Assembly: GCA_947627115.1 (NCBI GenBank)
Contig: CANQUQ010000001.1
Location: 186,001-250,000, forward strand
Direction: 5' to 3'
DNA: 64,000 bases
Origin: an uncultured Acetatifactor sp.
GTDB taxonomy: Bacteria > Bacillota > Clostridia > Lachnospirales > Lachnospiraceae
Under the pieces are notes generated by a model, which did not search any database, was not told the origin of the DNA, and saw nothing but the letters and a program-made list of their open reading frames with translations. Positions 57,150-64,000 of this stretch are shown here, piece by piece (within the stretch, counting starts at the first letter, position 1; each line of letters begins with the position of its first letter). Position numbers and translations under genes: made by a program.

Positions 57150-58094
57150 TCAACACAGAAGCTTTTCCTCTGGTATCTTCATCAATTCTCCCAACTCCAG
57201 ATCAAATGAGTGCGGCTTGATCGGCATAAAACCTCCCGTGGGATAAAAAGTCATTTCTCCTAACATAGGCATTTCTTCCGAATCATAAAAATCCATTCTG
57301 ACAAAAGGAAAACCCTTTGATAATTTCTTGGAAATTTCGATCATCTCATCAAAGTGTTTCGGTTTCTCTGCTGTTTCTGCGGTCGGATGATATCCTAAAG
57401 ACGCATCTATCTTGTTCCAGTTCAAGTCAAAAAAAGTGCGGGGATAATCATTATCAACAAAGGTTCTGGAAGTTGTATAAACGAATCTGACCTCACCGTC
57501 AAAGCAGAAAAATTTATAATCCTTCAAGTTACCGCCGTCGCTGAATACATGAAGCCATTCTTCAGCAAGCACTCTGGGCTGTTGGCTGTAATATCCTAAA
57601 CTAAAGGAATTCAGCAAGGTATTACGCGGGTTGAACCATTTTTTTACTTCTCTGCAGATGGAGTGAAAGTCAGCATCTTCCTTCTTTTTTACAAAGATAA
57701 TATTTTTCCCGTCGCTTGAAATGGTAGATTTCAACACAAATTCCTGTGGTAATTTGTCCCAGGCTTTCTTAAATTCATCTATGTCCGTATACACGCCGTA
57801 GGTTTTTGCACAAAAACTCTCAGCCCCTAAATTTTGTCTGATATATGTCTTAAATTCATATTTATCGACAATTTTTCCAATTGCAGGGTCGGCGTACAGC
57901 AGCTTATATGTGTGAATCTTTTCTGTAAAGGTTTTTGCCTCATGTAAGTCGAACCTGTAGCCAAATGTATGCTCAAATACATCCATATCTTTTTTGATTC
58001 GATATTCCGGCGGCATTTTGTACATTGGAGGAGAAAATCTGATTCGCATTTTTTTGGTAATATCAAATATTACATTGGCAATTTTTTTACCCAT
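57150..58094 (-). CDS. TupA-type ATP-grasp protein
   Basis: A 314-residue protein of the ATP-grasp group named after TupA of teichuronopeptide synthesis, usually found in surface-polymer gene clusters. Landmarks: 'EFVLKSTISSDGKNIIFVKKK', 'AEEWLHVFSDGGNLKDYKFFCFDGE', 'FVRMDFYDSEEMPMLGEMTFYPTGGF'. It likely forms an amide or ester bond using ATP, perhaps joining an amino acid to a sugar acid. The upstream (opine-dehydrogenase-like) and downstream (HAD) genes lie on the same strand. AT-rich. Confidence 0.85.
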   Translation of the reverse strand: MGKKIANVIFDITKKMRIRFSPPMYKMPPEYRIKKDMDVFEHTFGYRFDLHEAKTFTEKIHTYKLLYADPAIGKIVDKYEFKTYIRQNLGAESFCAKTYGVYTDIDEFKKAWDKLPQEFVLKSTISSDGKNIIFVKKKEDADFHSICREVKKWFNPRNTLLNSFSLGYYSQQPRVLAEEWLHVFSDGGNLKDYKFFCFDGEVRFVYTTSRTFVDNDYPRTFFDLNWNKIDASLGYHPTAETAEKPKHFDEMIEISKKLSKGFPFVRMDFYDSEEMPMLGEMTFYPTGGFMPIKPHSFDLELGELMKIPEEKLLC

Positions 58095-58164
58095 CGTCAG
58101 TCATTCCTTTCTGCTTACCGCGCATCTGCTGTTTCTTCTGCCGCATACGCTTTATAACGGCTTT

Positions 58165-59292
58165 TCATTGCAGATAATGGATCAAAAGCTCCCTTCTATT
58201 GTTGATGCCGTAACGCTGTGGTATGCCGGTATTTTTTAAATCTTTCCCCACAAGCTCTCCGTCTACATACCAGTTCAGTCCCATATAGCGGGCGTACCAG
58301 GACAAAATTTTATCCATCATAGGCGCTTTTGTACCGAAAAAGCTGCAGTATTCCCGAATAATCAAAAGCCCCCACGGGAAATCCTCCGTAAACATTCTTG
58401 AATCCGTATCTGCAACAAAACCTGTCTCATTTTCCAATGGCTTCAATGGAGCATATACCGATTGGAATGTCGCAATGCTGTTAATCTTTTTTGTCATCTG
58501 TTCTACCGTAGAAGCCTCATAGTGTTCTGTCAGCGGTCGGATAGCGCTTGTATCTAACTCTGTTATGTGAGACAGCAATTCCCGTAGTTCTGAATCCATA
58601 GCCAAAAGGGTACGAGAAGCCTCATCGGTCCAGCCCACATAAAACTTGCACTTATCAGCAAATATGTAATCTCGGCTATATGCTCCGAATATTTCATATG
58701 TTCTGGACGTGTGCAGAATCGGATTCGTTGGAGTCAAGGCCACCGACAGGTAATTCTCTGCCTTTTTTGTCTTCAACCCGCAGGATTCGATCCTGCTGCA
58801 AGCCTCATCGATCCGTCCCCTTTTCTGCGTACCCACGACGCTATAAGGCTTCCAACTCTTTAAGTTAGTTTCTTGGCCATAGATTTCAAGCTTTGCCGTA
58901 AATGGAACTCGTTGAAAACCGCAAAGCGATTGCTTATGCGTAAAGTATTTATCAAAATAAAACTCGCACCCTCCGCCTCCGGGCAACACACAGATAAACG
59001 CATTTTCAGATACAAACGGCGATATATCCTGAAATGCCTTTTCTACTGCAAAATGAGGTAAAGCAATAAATGCGATATCCGCTCCTTTCGACGCAACGGA
59101 CGGGTCTGCGGACACACAATCAGGACATACTTCATATGAGATCTTCTTTTCCCAGTCATTGCATTTGATTCTCTGAAAAAATTTCTCCGGATGTCCTGTA
59201 AATATAGAAATATACATAGAAGGATTTGTATGCTTAACATAGCACGCCAGCGTAGTGCCTATGTGCCCTCCTCCAACAATACAAACCTTCAT
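58165..59292 (-). CDS. NAD/NADP octopine (opine) dehydrogenase-like protein
   Basis: A 375-residue protein with an N-terminal Rossmann motif 'CIVGGGHIGTTLACYV' and a C-terminal octopine/nopaline dehydrogenase-type helical domain ('RPLTEHYEASTVEQMTKKI', ending 'GIPQRYGINNRRELLIHYL'). Enzymes of this family reductively join an amino acid to a 2-oxo acid. In this place it may prepare an unusual substituent for the flagellin glycan. The ATG is 1 nt after the upstream stop, with GGAGG before it. Confidence 0.83.
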   Translation of the reverse strand: MKVCIVGGGHIGTTLACYVKHTNPSMYISIFTGHPEKFFQRIKCNDWEKKISYEVCPDCVSADPSVASKGADIAFIALPHFAVEKAFQDISPFVSENAFICVLPGGGGCEFYFDKYFTHKQSLCGFQRVPFTAKLEIYGQETNLKSWKPYSVVGTQKRGRIDEACSRIESCGLKTKKAENYLSVALTPTNPILHTSRTYEIFGAYSRDYIFADKCKFYVGWTDEASRTLLAMDSELRELLSHITELDTSAIRPLTEHYEASTVEQMTKKINSIATFQSVYAPLKPLENETGFVADTDSRMFTEDFPWGLLIIREYCSFFGTKAPMMDKILSWYARYMGLNWYVDGELVGKDLKNTGIPQRYGINNRRELLIHYLQ

Positions 59293-59293
59293 T

Positions 59294-61120
59294 TTACGAT
59301 TCCTCCCTCAGCAAATTGCTTTTCAAAGCGTCAACAAGCCGATCGTTCTCTTCTGTCGTCCTGACGGCAAGCCGGATATACTGTTTTTCCTCATGGTTCA
59401 TCTTCGGATAAAGATTTTTTATTAATATGTTATTGTTCACGATCAGCCGGCGCGTCAGTTCTTCCGCCTGGATACCGTTGGTCAGCTCCGCCATAATAAA
59501 ATTGGCTTGGGACGGTATGACCCGAAGCCCCTTGACGCCGGACAAGGCAGTGACAAAACGCTTTCTTTCGCTTCGGAACCGTTTAAGCGCATCCGCATAA
59601 TCCTTTTTATATTTCTCTTCAATTTGCATAAAAAACTCGGCAAATGAATTAATGTTCCAGATCGCCACATCCCTTTTCAGACGATCGATCGTTTCCATGT
59701 CGCCGGATGCCAGCACTCCAAGCCTCAGACCCGGAACGCCATACGATTTTGAAATACTTTTCACCAGAAACAGATGATCGTTTGGTTCCAGTATGCTATC
59801 ATCTAAAAGAGAATTGTCGTCCTCGTCGGCAAAATCGGAGAATGATTCATCAATCACCAGCTTAATATCTTTTTCCTTCGTCCAGCCAATCAGCTCGAGC
59901 AATTCTTTCTTCTTCATGTAATTGCCGGAAGGGTTATCCGGATTGATTATAATTAAGCTCTTTATCCCCGTATCCGCGAAATAATTTTTCAGGTCAGCAT
60001 ACCCGTAGGAAAAATTTTCATTCTTGGGCCAGTAGGCAATAATATCCTCCTCTTTTCGTCGATGTGAGTATTCTTCAAAAGTAGGACGAACGACGCCCAA
60101 CTTCCCCGGAAGAATATGCATTAATTCTTTTATCAGTTCCGCTGCCCCGTTCCCGACCAGTATATTTTCCTGCCGTACCCCAAAGTTTTTTGCAGCCAGA
60201 AGAGAATTGACCTTCATACCGGAAGGATACTGCGTTAATAAAGTGGAAAAGCTTGCCTGTATCTCATCGATCATCTTTTTCGGAGGGAAATACGGGTTCA
60301 CCAAATAGCAAAAATCGATCAGATTAGGATACCGCCAATAGCCCCCATATCTGCCCTGGAGCAGGTTCACTCTGACTCCTTCATCCGGAGTAAAAATAGA
60401 TTCCGCAATATCCAAATCCTGAATATCGTCAATCTCGTACCACTTTTCTCCACTCAGCCGTTTTGCTTTGATTACCGGTTGATCCAACATAGTGATTACG
60501 CGCAGTACCTGTTCATAGTACTCATTTTCACCAAGAGCAGACTGATAGGCGCTTAGAAACGGCACATAGTAAGTTTCTGAAAAATGTTTGCTGAATTTGT
60601 AGATATTTACTGTTTTGTAATACTCTTTAATCTCATCATATCTAAAGTTTTTTCCCGGCACGAACATCTCTATTGTATCGTCTTCCGCAAGCTTAACACA
60701 GGTGCCGTCCATCCAGCTTTCGTACTTGTCCACCAGCGCCAGAGTATCCCGCGGATCATTCACTAAGGTTTCAATCACAGAATCTTCAAAAATAAGATCC
60801 GATTCAAACAGCAGCGTGTCTTCCCTGCACAGATAATCTTTTGCCAAAAACAGAGAATAAATATTATTGGTCCTGTCATAAACAGGATTATTCACATAGA
60901 GAATCGGTGTCTGTATATTCAGGGAGCTGATATAATCGATCAGCTTGTCCCCCTGATATCCTACGACAATAATAATTCTTGATAAATGCAGTTTTTCTAT
61001 TTGATGAAGCATACGGTCAATCAGCGTCACATCGTTTACTTTTACCATACATTTCGTATTGTTCTGTGTCAGTTCTTTTAGGCGCCGCCCCATACCTGCT
61101 GCTAAAATGATTGCTTGCAT
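59294..61120 (-). CDS. Bifunctional nucleotidyltransferase/class I aminotransferase (decarboxylase-like)
   Basis: A 608-residue fusion. Residues 1-240 are a sugar/choline-phosphate-type nucleotidyltransferase ('IILAAGMGRRLKELTQNNTKCMVKV', 'LLFESDLIFED', 'WYEIDDIQDLDIAE'). Residues 250-608 are a fold I PLP domain of HisC/CobD type (lysine in 'VKSISKSYGVPGLRLG', 'IINPDNPSGNY', 'ANFIMAEL'). From memory the same pairing is in C. difficile CD0242 and P. aeruginosa PA1090 of flagellin-modification loci. A plausible job is making a CDP-activated amino-alcohol or amino-acid phosphate for the next gene's transferase. AT-rich. Confidence 0.87.
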   Translation of the reverse strand: MQAIILAAGMGRRLKELTQNNTKCMVKVNDVTLIDRMLHQIEKLHLSRIIIVVGYQGDKLIDYISSLNIQTPILYVNNPVYDRTNNIYSLFLAKDYLCREDTLLFESDLIFEDSVIETLVNDPRDTLALVDKYESWMDGTCVKLAEDDTIEMFVPGKNFRYDEIKEYYKTVNIYKFSKHFSETYYVPFLSAYQSALGENEYYEQVLRVITMLDQPVIKAKRLSGEKWYEIDDIQDLDIAESIFTPDEGVRVNLLQGRYGGYWRYPNLIDFCYLVNPYFPPKKMIDEIQASFSTLLTQYPSGMKVNSLLAAKNFGVRQENILVGNGAAELIKELMHILPGKLGVVRPTFEEYSHRRKEEDIIAYWPKNENFSYGYADLKNYFADTGIKSLIIINPDNPSGNYMKKKELLELIGWTKEKDIKLVIDESFSDFADEDDNSLLDDSILEPNDHLFLVKSISKSYGVPGLRLGVLASGDMETIDRLKRDVAIWNINSFAEFFMQIEEKYKKDYADALKRFRSERKRFVTALSGVKGLRVIPSQANFIMAELTNGIQAEELTRRLIVNNNILIKNLYPKMNHEEKQYIRLAVRTTEENDRLVDALKSNLLREES

Positions 61121-61167
61121 GAATTGCTTCCCCTTTCGTCAGTATCTGAATGGCCGGAACGATTGGT

Positions 61168-62745
61168 CTATACCTTGCACTCATTCCATATCGCATTACC
61201 GCAGTATGCAACATCGTCCGTATGACCACAGTCAGCCACAGGAGTTCTAAGCAGGGAATATAGATTCATCGTTGTGCTTTCCGTATAATAAAACTTTTTC
61301 TGTTGTTGTTTTAAAGCAGTTTCCGGATTTTCATGTTCAAAGCATTCGTTCGCCAATACCTTTTCTTCATCTAATCTGATATCTGCGTCCTGAACTATCA
61401 CGGTAATGCCCCTTGTCGCGCACAAAATCACTAGACTGCTGGCATCTCCATAATAGGCATCGCAAAGGCAGATTGCCCTGTTCGTATCCGGCGTGTCATC
61501 GTATATCCCGAACCCTTCTTCCCGATATTCCCTTACCAGTTCCTGATACTTTTCCCACAGCTGCGGCAGCATGGATCCGATAGTGGCGCCGATCAGAGGA
61601 TGCGGTCTCCAAAGCACTGCTGTTTCCTCTTGATTTTCTTTAAATATTCGGAATACATTACGCATTTTGTCCAGCATTTTTTCTCTCGCCTGCAGCAAGG
61701 AACCTATGCTGGTGTTGTACAATATAATTTTCTTCGGCGTTCCGTCAGGCTTATAGATGACTTTCTGCCAATCAGAGGGCAGCGTCAAATCTTCCTTCCT
61801 TGTACGGAGGATTTTCTCTATTTGGGGAGAACCGATTCCATAAATTTTATCCTGCCAACGCTTTTTTGTATTCACGCCATATTCCTTCGTCAGGACATCA
61901 ACATATACCTGACGCACATTCTCCGATTGTACAAAAACCTTATTTGAATAAATGACGCCCGGTGTCAAGCAAAAATGAGCAAAGGAATGTATTCTCTGTG
62001 TGTCTTTGAAATCGAACTCTTCGGTCACAAAATAAGGAATATACACAAGCCGATCCGTATACTGCCTGAGCACATCAGAGTAAAAATCAGGATATACACT
62101 GGTCACACGGTTATAGCCGTCATAGGGATTGTGAATGAAGACAACATCCGGCCTGTGTTTCTCCAGATCATAGTCTCTGTATCCTGTCACAGGGACATAA
62201 TCAGGGAACTGACCGCCCTCATAGTGAAGCTGTCCCAGGCTGCCGTCAGGTCTTCTGTCATAGTAAGGGATAGGAATCACATAAGCGTCCCATTCCGGAT
62301 CCGCATCCGCTGCCTGCCAGACGCTCTCCAAGGCGTCCCACATGGAGACCTTATAGGGCAGGAATACGGCCTCCCGGCGGGTAGGGATATCCCTGCGGAT
62401 GCTCTCCGCGATCTGTTCTGCCTGCGCGTCCAGCTCATCGATCCCGGAAGCTGCTTCCTGTCCGTATTCTGTTTCCCGATCTGTATCCTTTTCCCGTTCC
62501 AGAAGCAGATACAGTTGATAGACCTGCTCGCAGTACTCTTCCAGATATCTGACGGTGACAAAGTCTTCTCCCTGCGTCTGCTCGATCTGCTCCCCCAGAA
62601 GGATCGCGCTGCTCTGGCAGTCCTCCAGGAGCCGCAGCGCCGTGTCCGCCTCCTGTGCGGAAAGGGCCTTTCTGATCTCTCCATGAGCCTGTCCGAGCAA
62701 AAGTGCAAGCTCCTCTATCTGTTTCTTTTGGTCTTTGCTCATCAT
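61168..62745 (-). CDS. CDP-glycerol:poly(glycerophosphate) glycerophosphotransferase-like protein
   Basis: A 525-residue protein: a helical N-terminal region of about 130 residues, then a TagB/TagF-like transferase domain ('VFIHNPYDGYNRVTSVYPDF', 'KKIILYNTSIGSLLQ', 'AVLWRPHPLIGATI', 'LCDAYYGDASSLVILC'). Family members move phospho-alcohols from CDP donors. It could transfer the CDP-linked group made by the preceding fusion enzyme to the flagellin sugar (CD0244 in C. difficile is of this type, as I recall). The start at 62745 is taken at AAGGAG; an alternative ATG at 62802 overlaps the upstream stop. Confidence 0.83.
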   Translation of the reverse strand: MMSKDQKKQIEELALLLGQAHGEIRKALSAQEADTALRLLEDCQSSAILLGEQIEQTQGEDFVTVRYLEEYCEQVYQLYLLLEREKDTDRETEYGQEAASGIDELDAQAEQIAESIRRDIPTRREAVFLPYKVSMWDALESVWQAADADPEWDAYVIPIPYYDRRPDGSLGQLHYEGGQFPDYVPVTGYRDYDLEKHRPDVVFIHNPYDGYNRVTSVYPDFYSDVLRQYTDRLVYIPYFVTEEFDFKDTQRIHSFAHFCLTPGVIYSNKVFVQSENVRQVYVDVLTKEYGVNTKKRWQDKIYGIGSPQIEKILRTRKEDLTLPSDWQKVIYKPDGTPKKIILYNTSIGSLLQAREKMLDKMRNVFRIFKENQEETAVLWRPHPLIGATIGSMLPQLWEKYQELVREYREEGFGIYDDTPDTNRAICLCDAYYGDASSLVILCATRGITVIVQDADIRLDEEKVLANECFEHENPETALKQQQKKFYYTESTTMNLYSLLRTPVADCGHTDDVAYCGNAIWNECKV

Positions 62746-62794
62746 CCCTGATGCACTCCTTATTACCCTTTGAGACTGTTCCGGCGCATGCCGG

Positions 62795-64000
62795 TCAGTC
62801 ATTCTTTATGATCTTCTTGCAGAGCTCTTTCATCAGAGGATATGCTTTGGCAGCATCCGCTATCTTGCGAAGGAACAGGCTGTTGTTCTCGTTCTTTACG
62901 GCGTTCGCCTGCATGATGTACCAGCCGAACCGATAGGCAGGCGGGATCGCCTCGATCAGATCCCCCAGGAACACATCTTCACGGTAGAGAGAGGCCGCAC
63001 AGGATACCCAGTACTGAGAGATCTGGCTCAGCCTGTCCCAGAGTTCCTCCACCGCCAGGAACTGCCATGCGAACCGGAGACTCTCCTCCGCATCGTCCGT
63101 CTGTTTCTGTTCTGTATTTCCGTCATCGGGAGCGGCCCACTGTACCCCTGTGCCGTCATCCGGCTCCTCCGCCGTCTCTGTCTGCAGATCGACCGCGGCC
63201 TCGTCCTGACCGGAAGTCTTATCTTCCTGCGGGGCGAGTTCCGATAAGAGACGCTTCTCCATCATCAGTGCGCTCAGGAACAGGAAGCGGAGCTCGGTCT
63301 TTTCCAGCCCCTGGATCAGGCACAGATAGGCGGACTCGCAGGTCTCCAGGGCCATCTCCGCCCAGAGTCTCCTGGCCAGCTCCATCCACTCATAAGCGCT
63401 CAGGGAGTCCATGTAGGAGTTCACCTGGATGTTCAGCTTCCGCAGGCTGTCCCAGTACTCCTTATCCGGCAGGAAGAACGGGAAGTTGCATTCCCGCATC
63501 TTTTCCAGTGCAGGCACGGCCAAGCTGAGATCCTCCTTCTCCCCTGCGTAGATCAGGTGGTACAGGCACATCTTGGAATCCTTGGGAGGAATAAGGGAAA
63601 AGTATTCCATCAGCCGCTGTCTCTCCTCTGGAGCGGAAACGTCATAGGCCTTATACATGTCACGGCTGTACTCAATAGACTGTTGCAGTATTTTAACAAC
63701 GTCTAGGAACTCCGGATCGTAGGGCAGGTTCTTCAGGATATCCACGACATCCTTGGGAGTCTCCTGCAGGATCTTCCGATCATCGCTCTCCCAAGCCAGG
63801 GAGAGGATATCTGCCCCTGCTTCCTGCCATTTCTCGCACAGCACCAGCATGTGGATCCGCAGCAGGGCAAAGCGCTTCTGTTCGCTCTCCTCCATGTATG
63901 TTGCGCAGGCGGAAAAGGCGTCCAAAAGTTTCTTATCCGGATATGCCTCCCACTCCACATAGGACTCCCTGTATTTTTCAATGTATTCCAGCGCTTCCTC
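62795..64000 (-). CDS. TPR-like C-terminal part of a second GT2/TPR glycosyltransferase (5' end outside window)
   Basis: The frame is open through the right edge, so only about 400 C-terminal residues are seen. They align throughout with residues from about 295 to the end of the protein at 45831-47957, including the acidic linker (shorter here) and the last 100 residues, which are nearly the same. The full protein very likely starts with a GT2 domain outside the window. It is upstream of the CDP-glycerol-transferase-like gene in the same orientation. Confidence 0.85.
   Translation of the reverse strand, partial: EEALEYIEKYRESYVEWEAYPDKKLLDAFSACATYMEESEQKRFALLRIHMLVLCEKWQEAGADILSLAWESDDRKILQETPKDVVDILKNLPYDPEFLDVVKILQQSIEYSRDMYKAYDVSAPEERQRLMEYFSLIPPKDSKMCLYHLIYAGEKEDLSLAVPALEKMRECNFPFFLPDKEYWDSLRKLNIQVNSYMDSLSAYEWMELARRLWAEMALETCESAYLCLIQGLEKTELRFLFLSALMMEKRLLSELAPQEDKTSGQDEAAVDLQTETAEEPDDGTGVQWAAPDDGNTEQKQTDDAEESLRFAWQFLAVEELWDRLSQISQYWVSCAASLYREDVFLGDLIEAIPPAYRFGWYIMQANAVKNENNSLFLRKIADAAKAYPLMKELCKKIIKND
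62808..63595 (-). repeat. Right arm of large inverted repeat (GT2/TPR 3' ends)
   Basis: Inverted counterpart of 47145-47945, with the 121-base identical stretch at 62901-63021. The arms enclose about 15 kb of modification genes. Confidence 0.85.

Noticed and set aside
1..64000. tRNA, rRNA, CRISPR arrays, prophage
   Set aside because: None recognised on reading; a tRNAscan or CRISPR search was not possible here, so a missed tRNA cannot be fully excluded.

Overview
The window reads as chromosome of a motile, Gram-positive, anaerobic Clostridia, most likely a Lachnospiraceae relative. This is inferred from an HPr/HprK system with a WhiA-RapZ-MurB cluster, MecA, NiaR, a short eukaryote-type ProRS, a TupA-type ATP-grasp enzyme, flagellin followed by its own modification genes, and Firmicutes-style ribosome binding sites. 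No rRNA, tRNA, CRISPR array or phage module was recognised.

Layout. 1-3754: a partial diguanylate cyclase, an unknown gene, class II aldolase and a lipid kinase. 3860-13222 (minus): a conserved block ftsH, uvrC, hprK, glcK, murB, rapZ, whiA and an HPr-like protein with Glu instead of the phosphorylatable His15 (Crh-like). 13490-27764: housekeeping genes, namely a DUF1846 protein, pyrG, an anion permease with a damaged N-terminus, yitT, trxA, trmB, dacA, an exonuclease, proS with a short T-box-like leader, an FAD/Rieske oxidoreductase, trpB2 and mecA. 28005-36400: niaR, then a polyamine region that runs arginine to agmatine (SpeA), to N-carbamoylputrescine (AguA), to putrescine (AguB), with two routes to spermidine side by side: SpeD/SpeE and carboxyspermidine dehydrogenase/decarboxylase. 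speD has a leader of about 335 nt with a compact three-way junction and an intrinsic terminator just before its ribosome binding site. 36780-43850: a polar amino acid ABC transporter, MATE exporter, AraC and Rrf2 regulators and a MalY-type lyase.

43968-64000 is the accessory and most interesting part. A flagellin gene is followed by a flagellin-modification island: a GT2/TPR glycosyltransferase, a 997-residue fusion of GT2, two [4Fe-4S] clusters, an FrhB-like reductase and a polysaccharide pyruvyl transferase, an FkbM methyltransferase, and then on the minus strand a CDP-glycerol-transferase-like enzyme, a nucleotidyltransferase/aminotransferase fusion, an opine-dehydrogenase-like protein, a TupA-type ATP-grasp enzyme, a HAD phosphatase, a HisC-like aminotransferase and a TylF-like methyltransferase. 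Several parts resemble, from memory, the Clostridioides difficile type A flagellin modification genes (CD0240-CD0244), which attach a phospho-linked methylated threonine to a GlcNAc. Here the set is larger.

The island looks unstable. A second copy of the GT2/TPR C-terminus lies inverted at the right edge. A smaller inverted duplication combines Rpn-family nuclease and fkbM fragments. G7 tracts lie inside two modification genes, and the TylF-like gene is frameshifted at a G6 tract. The block from about 54.3 to 61.1 kb is visibly more AT-rich than its surroundings, which suggests separate acquisition.
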